From: Paenibacillus_F sp047238265 | GTDB lineage: Bacteria; Bacillota; Bacilli; Paenibacillales; NBRC-103111 | Assembly: GCF_047238265.1 (NCBI RefSeq) | Contig: NZ_JBDFMM010000001.1 | Location: forward strand, 5,022,001-5,086,000 | DNA: 64,000 bases | Direction of reading: 5' to 3' | Shown here: piece by piece, positions 1 to 9,140 of the stretch | How positions within the stretch are numbered: the stretch's first letter is position 1 | Layout: each line of letters opens with the position of its first letter | Made by a program: the position numbers and the translations under genes | Notes under the pieces: model-generated | What the model saw: only the letters and a program-made list of their open reading frames with translations | Told to the model about the DNA's origin: nothing | The model's database searches: none

Positions 1-1755
1 GACAACAGCACGCTGGAATACCTGAGAAACACCGGCCGCAGCGAAGAGCAGATCGCTCTCGTTGAAGCTTACTATAAAGCGCAAGGCATGTTCCGCACGA
101 AAGACATGGAAGATCCGATCTACTCCGATGTAATCGAAATCGACCTGTCCACCGTTGTACCGAGCCTTGCAGGTCCTAAACGTCCTCAAGACCGCGTCGA
201 GCTGACGGCGATGAAAGAATCTTTCAACGACATTCTGCGTACGCCTGTAGACAAAGGCGGATACGGCCTGTCCGACGAGAAAATCGCCGAAGAAGTCGAA
301 GTGAAATACGCCGACGGCAGAACCGCCAAAATGAGCACGGGTGCCGTTGTAATTGCAGCGATCACCAGCTGTACAAACACTTCCAACCCGAACGTTATGC
401 TCGGTGCGGGCCTTCTCGCGAAGAAAGCCGTAGAGCGCGGTCTGAAAACACCGGCTTACGTGAAAACTTCCCTGACTCCGGGTTCCCTGGTCGTTACCGA
501 CTATCTAGAGAAAGCTGGCCTGCTTAAACCGCTTGAAGATCTCGGTTTCTTCGTAGCGGGTTACGGCTGTGCGACTTGTATCGGTAACTCCGGTCCGCTT
601 CCGGACGAAGTGAGCCAAGCCGTTGCCGACAACGACATGACGGTCGCTGCCGTTCTGTCCGGTAACCGTAACTTCGAAGGCCGCGTTCACGCACAGGTTA
701 AAGCGAACTATCTCGCTTCCCCGCCGCTGGTTGTCGCTTACGCACTCGCAGGCAACGTGAACATCGACCTGACGAAAGATCCGATCGGCTACGGCACGAA
801 CAACGAGCCAGTCTACCTGAAAGACATCTGGCCGAGCAACAAAGAAATCGAGGAAGCTGTTGCGACAGCCGTTACGGCTGAAGCTTTCCGCGAGAAATAT
901 AAAGACGTGTTCCGTGCCAACGAGCGCTGGAATCAAATCGCGGTACCGGAAGGCGAACTGTACGAGTGGGACAAAAACTCCACTTACATTCAAGAGCCTC
1001 CGTTCTTCCAAAACCTTGGCCAGACCCTGGACGATATCAAAGACGTCCGCGGCGCCAAAACGCTTGCGCTTCTTGCCGACTCCGTTACGACGGACCATAT
1101 CTCTCCTGCCGGTAACATCAAGGCAGACAGCCCTGCGGGCAAATACCTGATCGAGCATGGCGTGGACAAGAAAGACTTTAACTCCTACGGTTCCCGCCGC
1201 GGTAACCACGAAGTCATGATGCGCGGTACGTTCGCGAACATCCGCATCCGTAACCAAGTGGCTCCAGGCACCGAGGGCGGCGTAACGACTTACCTGCCGA
1301 CCGGCGAAGTCATGTCCATTTACGACGCTTCGATGAACTATCAGGATAAAAACACTTCCCTCGTTGTTATCGCGGGTAAAGAGTACGGAACCGGAAGCTC
1401 CCGTGACTGGGCGGCTAAAGGTACGCTTCTGCTCGGCGTCAAAGCCGTTATCGCGGAAAGCTTCGAACGTATTCACCGCAGCAACCTGGTAGGTATGGGC
1501 GTACTTCCGCTGCAATTCCTTGAAGGTCAAGGCTGGAAAACGCTTGGTCTGACCGGCCGCGAAACGATCGAAATCTCCGGCTTGTCCAACGATGTACAAC
1601 CGGGCGAGCAAGTAACCGTAACGGCTACCCGTGAAGACGGCACGTCGTTCGAATTCAAAGCTATCGTCCGTCTGGACAGCATGGTGGACGTGGATTACTA
1701 CCGTAACGGCGGTATCCTGCAAACCGTACTGCGCCAAATGATGTACAACGCGTAA
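1..1755 (+). CDS. acnA: Aconitate hydratase, C-terminal part (5' end cut by the window)
   Basis: Interconverts citrate and isocitrate in the TCA cycle; cytosolic [4Fe-4S] enzyme. The reading frame is open from base 1, so about 584 C-terminal residues are present and the N-terminal third lies outside. Visible family marks are the first cluster-ligand signature AITSCTNTSNP, the second signature GYGCATCIGNSGPL with two cysteines, the SRRGNHEVMMRGTFANIR block, and the swivel-domain GKEYGTGSSRDWAAKGT. The protein ends MMYNA, followed by a clear intrinsic terminator 16 bases on. In Bacillus the homologue (CitB) is also an RNA-binding regulator; that role here is only by analogy. Confidence 0.97.
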   Translation, partial: DNSTLEYLRNTGRSEEQIALVEAYYKAQGMFRTKDMEDPIYSDVIEIDLSTVVPSLAGPKRPQDRVELTAMKESFNDILRTPVDKGGYGLSDEKIAEEVEVKYADGRTAKMSTGAVVIAAITSCTNTSNPNVMLGAGLLAKKAVERGLKTPAYVKTSLTPGSLVVTDYLEKAGLLKPLEDLGFFVAGYGCATCIGNSGPLPDEVSQAVADNDMTVAAVLSGNRNFEGRVHAQVKANYLASPPLVVAYALAGNVNIDLTKDPIGYGTNNEPVYLKDIWPSNKEIEEAVATAVTAEAFREKYKDVFRANERWNQIAVPEGELYEWDKNSTYIQEPPFFQNLGQTLDDIKDVRGAKTLALLADSVTTDHISPAGNIKADSPAGKYLIEHGVDKKDFNSYGSRRGNHEVMMRGTFANIRIRNQVAPGTEGGVTTYLPTGEVMSIYDASMNYQDKNTSLVVIAGKEYGTGSSRDWAAKGTLLLGVKAVIAESFERIHRSNLVGMGVLPLQFLEGQGWKTLGLTGRETIEISGLSNDVQPGEQVTVTATREDGTSFEFKAIVRLDSMVDVDYYRNGGILQTVLRQMMYNA

Positions 1756-1771
1756 TAGAAGCTTGTAAAAA

Positions 1772-1799
1772 AAGAGAGCCCTCAGGGGCTCTCTTTTTT
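1772..1799 (+). terminator. Intrinsic terminator of aconitase
   Basis: A hairpin with stem agagagccc / ggggctctct and a three-base loop is followed by six T. It lies just after the aconitase stop. Confidence 0.9.
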
Positions 1800-1995
1800 C
1801 CGTTTAAAATGCGGATTCTTTTCCTTATAAAGCTCGGCATGCGGATCCTTTCCCTATAGGGCTCGTGTGGAACCAAAAAAGGCCCCGCTGCGTCTTTTAC
1901 TCCTACTCTTACTTACTTGTTTCCATATACGTGATATGTATGTGCTTAATAATCAGTTACCTTACCTGTCTATTACGCTTCCGTCCTTGTTTACT

Positions 1996-2196
1996 CTAAC
2001 CTAACGGACAAGCAGCGGCAGTTAACGGTGCCCGCGGTCTCCGTACCAGCTCCCCCGAACAATTGGGGCAGATATGCTCCCTCTCTTCGGTACATGTTCT
2101 GCAAAATGTGCACTCATGAACGCAAATATAAGCTTCCGACCGGGCATCCAGCGTGTGCCCGCAAATTTGACAATCCGTATTCATGGCAAGACCCAT
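1996..2196 (-). CDS. DUF1272-type small zinc-binding protein
   Basis: A 66-residue cysteine-rich protein. CxxC pairs are seen at CQIC, CTFCRTC and CPNC, with an HEC element between, spaced as in the DUF1272 family of small zinc-ribbon-like proteins of unknown function. The block SEAYICVHECTFC and the ending CPNCSGELVRRP are typical of the family. The ATG at 2196 follows AAAGGGG by eight bases, which supports this start over the internal Met at residue 5. It stands alone between convergent and divergent neighbours. Function is not known. Confidence 0.8.
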   Translation of the reverse strand: MGLAMNTDCQICGHTLDARSEAYICVHECTFCRTCTEEREHICPNCSGELVRRPRAPLTAAACPLG

Positions 2197-2526
2197 ATCC
2201 CTATCCCCTTTAGACGCGAAATTCGATCTCGATGCGATGATCTAACTTCAGTGTATAAAAGAAAAGCCGCCGCATACAGGCATCTTCTAAAGCTTTGGGG
2301 ATTTATGGACTTATAAATTTTAGTAAACGACCCGATAAAACTTAAATTTTAAAATCAAACTCCTCGGCCTGCAAAATCCGCTCTATGCGGCATAAAAAAA
2401 CGGCTCTTCCTTCCCGGGAATGTCGTCTTTTTCCGCTTTTTAAATCGTCAAAATTGAAAGCCCGTAAACTCGCATTCCCTTCCGGTTGCCGCGCTTCCGG
2501 TTAGCATCATGGACAAATAACCCCTC
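2197..2526. other. Gene-free stretch between DUF1272 gene and cation transporter
   Basis: No convincing ORF was found. A weak imperfect hairpin occurs around 2398-2437. A short inverted repeat (AACCC/GGGTT) overlaps the stop of the cation transporter and could be a weak minus-strand terminator without a good T run. Confidence 0.4.
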
Positions 2527-3441
2527 CTAAGAAGGGTTATCCTTATTGGTTAAGGCTTCATCCGGATACCACGGATTCAGATGCACAAGCACCTCATCCA
2601 CTTCGGGATGCTTGGCCCGGATCGCTTCTTTAATACTGCGCCCGATATCATGCCCCTGCTGAATGGTCAGCGTTCCCATAATGCCTAGCCGCGCATCCAC
2701 GAGTATGTAATGGCCGTGTTCGCGGGCGCGCAGCCGGTCGATGCGTTTGACATCCGGGAACGACTCAATGATCTCCTTGTACTGCTGCAGCTTGGCGTCC
2801 TCAACATTCGTTTCCATTAAAATATTGACGGCTTCCGTCCCCATCGTATAGGCAAGCTTGATGACGAGGAAGGAGACGATAATTCCGGCTGCCGGATCTC
2901 CGTAAGCCAAGATAGGAATATCAAAATAGTCTCCGGCCAGGGCAAGCGCGATTCCTGCGGAAGCCGCAATGGAAGCATATACGTCAGCCAGATGATCGTA
3001 AGCCGTGGCAATAAGGCCTTTACTGTTTGCGGCTCTGCCCAGTCTCATCGTATACACGTACAGCCACTGCTTCCAGACCAGGGAAATTACTGCCGCGATC
3101 AGGGCAAGAATATGAGCTTCGCCCGGCGGCTCGAAAAGCGCCATAACCGCATGATACCCCATGTAAATTGCCGCGGCGCCCAGCAGGAGCGCGACGGCCC
3201 CCGAGCCGAGCACCTCCGCTTTGCCGTGTCCGTAAGGATGATCGTGGTCGGCCGGGCGGTTGGAAATCCGCATGGAGCTGTAAGCCGTGGCCGTGGCAAT
3301 CACGTCCCCGGCATTATGTATTCCGTCTGCAATCAGAACCTGGCTGCCGAATAACCAGCCGACGACCAGCTTGATGCCCGTTAGGATGACATTGCTAATC
3401 AGGCTGATCCAGATCGCAATCATCGACTTGCGCTGTTCCAT
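2527..3441 (-). CDS. Cation diffusion facilitator (CDF) family metal efflux transporter
   Basis: A membrane antiporter that exports divalent metals (Zn, Mn, Fe or Co) in exchange for protons. It is 304 residues, a normal CDF length. Transmembrane segment 2 carries the metal site ADGIHNAGD and segment 5 carries AYDHLADV, the paired HxxxD motifs; DHPYGHGKAE follows segment 2. The cytosolic C-terminal domain (from about residue 210) includes LRAREHGHYILVD and ends near VLVHLNPW, as in metal-sensing CDF tails. The ATG at 3441 sits eight bases after GGGG; a TTG one codon upstream is possible. The exact metal cannot be read from the sequence. MntE/YeaB/YdfM-like manganese or iron efflux is plausible. 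Confidence 0.92.
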   Translation of the reverse strand: MEQRKSMIAIWISLISNVILTGIKLVVGWLFGSQVLIADGIHNAGDVIATATAYSSMRISNRPADHDHPYGHGKAEVLGSGAVALLLGAAAIYMGYHAVMALFEPPGEAHILALIAAVISLVWKQWLYVYTMRLGRAANSKGLIATAYDHLADVYASIAASAGIALALAGDYFDIPILAYGDPAAGIIVSFLVIKLAYTMGTEAVNILMETNVEDAKLQQYKEIIESFPDVKRIDRLRAREHGHYILVDARLGIMGTLTIQQGHDIGRSIKEAIRAKHPEVDEVLVHLNPWYPDEALTNKDNPS

Positions 3442-3933
3442 CAACCCGTCCCCTTCCGTTTGTTCCGATCTAGTATTGCCCCCGCGGTGGGATAAAATGC
3501 CTGCAAGGCGCCTCCCTCATTGAATATATGGAAAAAAAGGGCCGCAAGGGAAAGCGAAGGCCAGCTGACGCGGGCTCAGCTGGCCTTATGTATTTGTTAC
3601 GCCGCCGCGGCGGGTTTGAAACAATGGGAAACACGAGAGCCCCATCCGATTCCGCTCCCGTTCAGCGGCCTTTCGGCTGAAGAACGCTCTCGGCAGTCAG
3701 TGCAGGGCTGTTCTACGGTTGTTCTCAGTTGTTTCATTTGCCTTGGCTGTTCTGGCTGTTCTGGCTGTTCTGGCTGTTCTGGCTGTTCTGGCTGTTCTAC
3801 AGCCATTTTCGGATGTTTTGAGATGTTTCGGCTCTTCTCCGGCTGATCTCCGGTACTCATCTCGGGTGCTTCTCCAGTTCTCCCGGCTATCCTGCCTCGG
3901 ATTACCTGGTATGCCCGCATAACCGCCATGCCG
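3442..3933. other. Intergenic region with simple repeat, no convincing gene
   Basis: About 490 bases. ORFs of 108-110 codons cross it on both strands, but they owe their length to the 9-bp repeat, lack a ribosome site and have no recognisable domain. It is the likely promoter region of the CDF gene (right end). Confidence 0.6.
3745..3798. repeat. Six exact tandem copies of a 9-bp unit
   Basis: The unit ggctgttct is repeated six times without error. Degenerate copies (ggttgttct, cagttgttt) flank it on the left. Because the unit is a multiple of three, it leaves all frames open: Gly-Cys-Ser or Ala-Val-Leu on plus, Glu-Gln-Pro on minus. It lies in the gene-poor gap between the CDF transporter and the IclR regulator. 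Confidence 0.95.
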
Positions 3934-4674
3934 CTATCTCAGCATGGTACCCATCCGCCGGGCCGCCTCCATCACGACCGGAGCCTGCTCCAGCATGGCC
4001 TCCAGCGTGAGCCGGTTGGACGGCCCCGACACCGCCAGCGCGGCCACGAGCTTGCCCGCGCGGTTGAACACCGGAGCGGCAAGCGCCGCCGCTCCGGGTT
4101 CGCGCTCCTCGACGCTGGTGGCGTAGCCCGCCTTCCGCGTCTCGTGAAGCTGCTGCAGGAACGGTTCCCGCAGGATGCCCGCCAGCTCGGCCTCCAGCAT
4201 CGCCTGTTCCTGCACCTCCGCCTCGCCGAAGGCGAGAAGGACCTTGCTCGATGCCCCGACGAACAGGGGCATTCTCGCGCCGACCGGCGCGACCCGCCGG
4301 ATCGCGTGGTTGCTCTGTACGGCCTGGACGCGTACCCGCTCCCGGCCGTCGCGCACGTACAGCGAGATCGTCTCGTTCACCTGATCGCGCAGGCGTTCCA
4401 TCTCCGGCAGCAGGATCATGCCGGGATCGTCGCTCTGGGACAAGTGCGCGGCAAGCTCCCAGATGCTGAAGCCGAGTCTGTACTTGTCTCCGTCGGATTC
4501 CCGCACAAGGAACCCCTTCGCCTCAAGAGACGCAAGGAGACGGTAAACCGTGCTTTTATGCAAAGAGACTTTGGATGAAATCTCCGTTAACGTCAGTTCG
4601 GTTGCGTCGGTATAACACAGGAGTACATCCAGTGCCCGTTCCACGGCGCGGACAGTCGATTTTGCTTCCTCCAT
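3934..4674 (-). CDS. IclR-family transcriptional regulator
   Basis: A 246-residue DNA-binding regulator of normal IclR length. Residues about 5-65 form the winged helix-turn-helix (VRAVERALDVLLCY, LTEISSKVSLHKSTVYRLLASLEAKGF). The rest is the IclR effector-binding GAF-like domain, with IRRVAPVGARMPLFVGASSKVLLAF and the conserved GYATSVEEREPGAAALAAPV block. The start at 4674 opens with MEEAKSTVRAVERA. No catabolic operon adjoins it, so its targets and effector are unknown. The nearest downstream sequence is the repeat region, and the upstream gene is divergent. Confidence 0.92.
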   Translation of the reverse strand: MEEAKSTVRAVERALDVLLCYTDATELTLTEISSKVSLHKSTVYRLLASLEAKGFLVRESDGDKYRLGFSIWELAAHLSQSDDPGMILLPEMERLRDQVNETISLYVRDGRERVRVQAVQSNHAIRRVAPVGARMPLFVGASSKVLLAFGEAEVQEQAMLEAELAGILREPFLQQLHETRKAGYATSVEEREPGAAALAAPVFNRAGKLVAALAVSGPSNRLTLEAMLEQAPVVMEAARRMGTMLR

Positions 4675-4825
4675 CGGGTTTCACCACCGCCTATTCTTGT
4701 TTCACATAGTGAAACTCTGTTTCTTTTATTATACTTGATGAACCCCTGAAAGGCAAAGGAAAAAACCGTCCTGAAGCCTTGTATTACAGCGAGATTACAA
4801 GACAATTAACATTGTGTTGCACATA

Positions 4826-4854
4826 TTGACGAAGCATGTAAGTTGACATAATAT
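4826..4854 (+). promoter_or_regulatory. Candidate sigma-A promoter of the alpha/beta hydrolase gene
   Basis: TTGACG, a 17-base spacer, then TAATAT, about 115 bases before the gene. The leader between is AT-rich. Found by eye only. Confidence 0.45.
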
Positions 4855-4970
4855 AAGAGTACCACGAGGTCCTTTTCAGAATATTTAGTTAATTATAAAC
4901 CTTCTAATATTCAGGTTCCTACTAACTAAATTCTCCTACAAAGACCCATTCTCCAAAGGAGGGAACCTAT

Positions 4971-5984
4971 ATGAGCATGAATCCCGTTAACTCGACTCCC
5001 CTTCAACCCGCACCGCTGGATCATATCCCGGTCAAATCGATTTCGCGACGCAAGAAGGTTGTCCTGCTTTCCGTTCTCTGCTTCTTTGTGCTCTGTTCCA
5101 GTCTGATTCTCGGCTTCCACGGTTTTATCGCTTGGACCCTGGCCCGGCCTACCATTGCGCCGTTAAGCTCGAACCCTGCTAAAGCGGCCGGTCTGCCTTA
5201 TCAGAATGTGACTTTTCCCAGCTCGAACGGCAGCAGCACCTTGAGCGGCTGGTACATTCCGACGGCCCAGGCTTCCGCCCAGACGGTTATTTTCTCGCAC
5301 GGGTACGGCGGCAACCGCGAAGAACTGTGGGTTCCCATCTATTCTCTTGCCAAAAAACTTCATGACAGCGGATACAACGTCCTGATGTTCGATTACGGCT
5401 ATGTCCATCCCGAAAACGACCGCATCGTAACGGCCGGAATCCAGGAATCCAAAGAGCTTCTGGGCGCCGTTAATTATATTAAAAACAAAGGCTCCGAGCG
5501 TGTTTATGTATGGGGCTTCTCCATGGGAGCGGGCACTGCCCTCCAGGCCGCCCTGCAGACCAAGGATATCGACGGCATGATCCTGGACAGCACTTTCCTG
5601 CTCAATCCCGATACGCTTTATCATAATATGAAACAGTATGTAAATATTCCTAAATTTCCGTCGCTTCCTCTCGTCCGTGTATTTTTCCCGCTTCTGAACG
5701 GGGTCAACATGAACCAGATTCCGTATCAGGCCGTCACGACACATGAATATCCGATGCCGATTTACTTCATTCACGGCGATGAAGACGAACGGGCTCCGCA
5801 CGAAATTGCCGAAGGGGTATATAAAAATCAGCACAATGTATTCACCAACTACTGGATGCTCCCTACGGGCAAGCACGAACTGATCTATTCCGCAAAACCC
5901 GACGAATATATCACCCGTACCTTCGGATTCCTGAAAACCATCTCCCGCCCCCAGCTTCCGGAATCCGGATTCGTGGAAATGTAA
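4971..5984 (+). CDS. Membrane-anchored alpha/beta hydrolase
   Basis: A 337-residue protein. One hydrophobic segment near residues 29-52, after a basic SRRKK stretch, anchors it with the catalytic domain outside. The hydrolase fold shows the oxyanion region FSHGYGGNREE, the nucleophile elbow WGFSMGAGTAL, the acid loop IHGDEDERAP and the catalytic His in PTGKHELIY, i.e. a complete Ser-Asp-His triad. It resembles the YqkD/FrsA-like family of Firmicutes. The substrate is unknown. The start follows AAAGGAGGG with normal spacing. It is monocistronic, 68 bases before the SOD fusion gene. Confidence 0.88.
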   Translation: MSMNPVNSTPLQPAPLDHIPVKSISRRKKVVLLSVLCFFVLCSSLILGFHGFIAWTLARPTIAPLSSNPAKAAGLPYQNVTFPSSNGSSTLSGWYIPTAQASAQTVIFSHGYGGNREELWVPIYSLAKKLHDSGYNVLMFDYGYVHPENDRIVTAGIQESKELLGAVNYIKNKGSERVYVWGFSMGAGTALQAALQTKDIDGMILDSTFLLNPDTLYHNMKQYVNIPKFPSLPLVRVFFPLLNGVNMNQIPYQAVTTHEYPMPIYFIHGDEDERAPHEIAEGVYKNQHNVFTNYWMLPTGKHELIYSAKPDEYITRTFGFLKTISRPQLPESGFVEM

Positions 5985-6052
5985 ATAGAATAGGCCAATC
6001 CCTCCCTTGAATAAGAATAGGAATAACGCTGATTCCGGGGAGGTTAGTCCTG

Positions 6053-7855
6053 ATGCTTTCGGTCTACGGCAGCTTGATGCCGCTTAGGATTTTAGAAGAA
6101 ATCCGCTTCTGGAAAACCCAAGAGAAGGAACACACCGTCGTTATCCGGGAGCTTGTTCCTGCGCTGGAGCCTGTCTATGTGCAGGCGCTTAAGGATTGGG
6201 AGGAAGTCTTCGCCAAGACGGAGGCCGCTGCCGTTCAATGGGTGGAATGGGCGATCCGCACTCAAAATCCCACCGATCCCTTTCTCCAGCAGCAGCTGCG
6301 GCAGCTGATCGACGTCTCCACCAAGCAGTCGGTCCAATTCATTGAATTTTTGCAGATCGTTGAAAAAGAGAGCAAGCCCGTCAGCTCGAATCCCGTTGTC
6401 AAAATCGTCATCGAGCACATTATCCGGGAGTCGGAGTATTTCCTCGGCACGCTCAAAGGGCTTGAAACCGCCCAGAAAAGCAGCCCGTACGGGACGGGGA
6501 ACTGGGGCTTCGGCGTTCCCGGCCAATGGCCGCCCGGCGGGCATCCCGGCCTTAGCGGCTACGCGGGTCAAGCGGGTGAGGGACCCGGAGCTTTCGGGGC
6601 GCCCGGCAGTGCGGGCTTTCCCGGAACCCCGGGGGGCTGGGGCTCGCCCGGCTATTACGGCCCCGGCGGCGTAACCCTGCCCGGATCCGGCCCGGGAGGC
6701 GGGCCGGGCTTCGGCGGAGGGCCGGGATTTGTCTCCGGCTCGCCAAGCACGTCCATCAGCGGCGCCGGCAGCTCGCTGAATGGCGTCAGCACGCCGGTGC
6801 AGGCCGGCGGCGGAGGACCCGGGACCGGGCCAGGACAGTACGGGCTCTACAGCGTCCCCGTCCCCGGTCACGATTCGGACGGTCCCGCGCCCGTGCCCGG
6901 AGGACTGCCGGGTTATTCCTCCGGCGGGCAGGGCCATTCCTCAGGCAGCTCGGGCTTCTCCGCCCCGCAGCAGGGCACCTGGCCCGGCACGAACGTGCCT
7001 CCCGGCTTCGGAGTCGGAGCGCCGGGTCCTCCGGCGAGCTACACGCCGGGCCCGTCCGCCTATCCCGGCGCGGGGATCGGGCCTGTCGGGCCGGATGGCC
7101 CCTGGGACATCCGCACGGAGGGCGGCCCTCCGCCCCTGAGCGATCTGGCGGCGCAAAGCGGCGCGGCGCCCCCTTCGGCGCAGACGGCCGGACAGGGACA
7201 GACCGCTCCCGCTCTGTCGCCCTATAAGCCCGTGCCGATAGGCGGTCACAAGCTGCCTCCCCTGCCGTACGCCTACAATGCGCTGGAGCCTCATATCGAC
7301 GAAGCGACCATGCGCGAACATCACGACAAGCATCACAAAACCTATGTCGATGATCTCAATAAGGCCGAGCAGATGCTCGCGAAAGCCCGTGACAGCGGCG
7401 ACTTCGATCTCGTCAAGCATTGGGAGCGGGAGCTGGCCTTTAACGGTGCGGGCCATTACCTGCACACGATTTTCTGGAACATCATGAAACCTAACGGCGG
7501 AGGGAAGGCTTACGGTCCGATTGCCGCCGAGATCAACAAATCGTTCGGCAGCTTCGACCGGTTCAAGAAGCAGTTCACCGAAGCCGCCAAGAAAGTGGAA
7601 GGCGGAGGCTGGGCCATTCTGGTCTGGAGCCCGCGCAGCCACCGGCTTGAAATTTTGCAGGCGGAAAAACACCAGAATCTGTCCCAATGGGACGTCATTC
7701 CCTTGCTGGTGCTCGACGTGTGGGAACATGCTTATTACCTCAAACATAAAAGCAACAGGGCCAAATACATCGAAGACTGGTGGAAAGTCGTCAACTGGGA
7801 TCATGTCAACGAACGATTCGAGCCCGCGAGCAAGCTCACCTGGCTCCCTTATTAA
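6053..7855 (+). CDS. Fe/Mn superoxide dismutase fused to ferritin-like head and Gly/Pro-rich linker
   Basis: A 600-residue protein in three parts. Residues 1-135 are helical with E/H pairs (EEIRFWKTQEKEH at 15-27, VIEHIIRESEYF at 119-130), resembling half of a DUF2935 ferritin-like metal-binding domain. Residues about 138-395 are a Gly/Pro/Ser-rich, loosely collagen-like linker. Residues 399-600 are a full Fe/Mn SOD: first His ligand in REHHDKHH, second in NGAGHYLH, Asp and His ligands in LDVWEHAYYLKH. The SOD part should convert superoxide to peroxide. Bacillus SodF-type enzymes also have an N-terminal extension, though shorter than this. No signal peptide is seen. The DNA of the linker is much richer in GC than its surroundings. 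Confidence 0.9.
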   Translation: MLSVYGSLMPLRILEEIRFWKTQEKEHTVVIRELVPALEPVYVQALKDWEEVFAKTEAAAVQWVEWAIRTQNPTDPFLQQQLRQLIDVSTKQSVQFIEFLQIVEKESKPVSSNPVVKIVIEHIIRESEYFLGTLKGLETAQKSSPYGTGNWGFGVPGQWPPGGHPGLSGYAGQAGEGPGAFGAPGSAGFPGTPGGWGSPGYYGPGGVTLPGSGPGGGPGFGGGPGFVSGSPSTSISGAGSSLNGVSTPVQAGGGGPGTGPGQYGLYSVPVPGHDSDGPAPVPGGLPGYSSGGQGHSSGSSGFSAPQQGTWPGTNVPPGFGVGAPGPPASYTPGPSAYPGAGIGPVGPDGPWDIRTEGGPPPLSDLAAQSGAAPPSAQTAGQGQTAPALSPYKPVPIGGHKLPPLPYAYNALEPHIDEATMREHHDKHHKTYVDDLNKAEQMLAKARDSGDFDLVKHWERELAFNGAGHYLHTIFWNIMKPNGGGKAYGPIAAEINKSFGSFDRFKKQFTEAAKKVEGGGWAILVWSPRSHRLEILQAEKHQNLSQWDVIPLLVLDVWEHAYYLKHKSNRAKYIEDWWKVVNWDHVNERFEPASKLTWLPY

Positions 7856-7920
7856 AGCGAGGGGCTGTTACCGAGTTCATTTTGTTTTTACAGGCCCCGC
7901 TCCAAATCAACTGGGCTATA

Positions 7921-7966
7921 AAAAAAGATCTCATCTCCACCTGACGGTGGGGCTGAGATCTTTTTG
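7921..7966. terminator. Bidirectional terminator between SOD fusion and deoR-type gene
   Basis: A long hairpin aaaaagatctcat ... tgagatcttttt with an inner ccacc/ggtgg stem. It has T runs on both strands and separates two convergent genes. Confidence 0.88.
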
Positions 7967-8113
7967 TTTTCCAGTGTCCTCTACTGTCCTGCAATACGCA
8001 CGCTTTCTGAGACAGCATCTTTCTCCAGGAAGGGTACGGATGCAGCCGGCCCCTTTTTTCGCCTGCGGTTGAGCACCGTCATGCGGGGCCGGACACCCGC
8101 TCTTCCCTGAGGG

Positions 8114-8899
8114 TTATTCAGCCACGATCCACTTCGTATCTATCGATTCGAAATCCGGGTTCCACTCGGGCGGATGCTCCGCATCGCAAATAACCGCGTG
8201 GACCTCCTTCAGATCGGAAATTTTGTAGAAGTGCGTCTTGCCGTTCTTCGTATGATCCATCAACGCGATTGTCTGCGCCGCATGCTCCATAAACTTGCGG
8301 ACGAGAAGCCCTCTTTCGGCATCATAGCTCGTTAATCCGCTTTGCGGGTGAAGCCCGTCGACGGCAACGAACGCTTTGTCCACATAGAACGATTCCATCA
8401 TGCTCTCGGCTACCGAGCCCGATGCGCGGTAGTGCTTCGCATTGATTTTGCCCCCGATAAAATAAATTTCCCCGGAGAACATTTCTTTGTTCTTATATTC
8501 GATCAGCAGCGACAAAGCGGGCACCGACGGCGTCAAAACGGTCAGATTCCGTGTATTCGCCAAGTAATTGATCATCTGAAGGGTCGTCGTACCGTCGTCG
8601 ATGACGATGACGTCATTATCCCGGACCATGGCGGCGGCCGCCCGGCCGATCCTCTTCTTCTCCTCCGCTTTCGTGACTTCCCGGTTAAAGGGGGAGGGTT
8701 CTTCCCTCATCAGGTCAAACTTGACCGCCCCGCCGTACACGCGCTTGAGCTTGTTTTCCTGCTCCAGCTCCTCCAGATAGCGCCGGATCGTCTCCGAAGA
8801 AACTTCGAAATGTTCCACGAGTTCGTGTGTCCGGACTTTATTGTGAAGATTGAGCAAGTGGAGGATGTGTTCCTTGCGTTCTTCCCCTACTAGAGACAC
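8114..8899 (-). CDS. DeoR-family transcriptional regulator
   Basis: A 261-residue regulator with an N-terminal DeoR helix-turn-helix (residues about 6-58: RKEHILHLLNLHNKVRTHEL, VSSETIRRYLEELEQE, KLKRVYGGAV). Its DeoRC sugar-phosphate-type sensor domain contains VIDDGTTTLQMI, LTVLTPSVPALS and the FVAVDGLHPQSGLTSYD block. The start is GTG at 8899, seven bases after GGAGG; no upstream ATG fits. It follows the AEP operon on the same strand but is separated by a likely terminator, so it probably has its own promoter. It may control the AEP genes; that is inference from position only, and the effector is unknown. Confidence 0.93.
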   Translation of the reverse strand: MSLVGEERKEHILHLLNLHNKVRTHELVEHFEVSSETIRRYLEELEQENKLKRVYGGAVKFDLMREEPSPFNREVTKAEEKKRIGRAAAAMVRDNDVIVIDDGTTTLQMINYLANTRNLTVLTPSVPALSLLIEYKNKEMFSGEIYFIGGKINAKHYRASGSVAESMMESFYVDKAFVAVDGLHPQSGLTSYDAERGLLVRKFMEHAAQTIALMDHTKNGKTHFYKISDLKEVHAVICDAEHPPEWNPDFESIDTKWIVAE

Positions 8900-9087
8900 A
8901 TTCCCGCCTCCGTTCTTTCGGTTCTTTGGTAGTTTCCGGATTCATTATACCCAACCTTGCGGCAGGACGACAGCCTTTTGTGGACAGGACCGTCTGGATA
9001 AGGGCCGGAACGACGGTAAACAGATGCGGCTTAGCCGCTTAAAATATCGGCCGTTTCGAAAAGTTCCCTGCATCCTCTGCGGCTTGC

Positions 9088-9110
9088 AAAAAAAAGCAGC
9101 AAGCTGCCGC
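9088..9110 (-). terminator. Probable terminator after the AEP operon
   Basis: On the minus strand a short gcagcttgctgc hairpin is followed by eight T. It lies just past the last operon gene and before deoR. The stem is short, so efficiency is uncertain. Confidence 0.55.
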
Positions 9111-9140
9111 AGCGGACGCTTAGAAGGCACCCGGCGCGAT

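Noticed and set aside
505..1737. Long minus-strand ORF (410 codons) opposite aconitase
   Set aside because: It lies wholly against a recognised gene. The open frame follows from the codon bias of aconitase, and the translation shows no known motif.
3745..3798. Possible CRISPR-like array
   Set aside because: The repeat unit is 9 bp with no spacers and no cas genes nearby.
3597..3929. 110-codon minus ORF with Glu-Gln-Pro repeats after the IclR gene
   Set aside because: No ribosome site; its length is due to the 9-bp repeat; no homology recognised. Kept only as a repeat.
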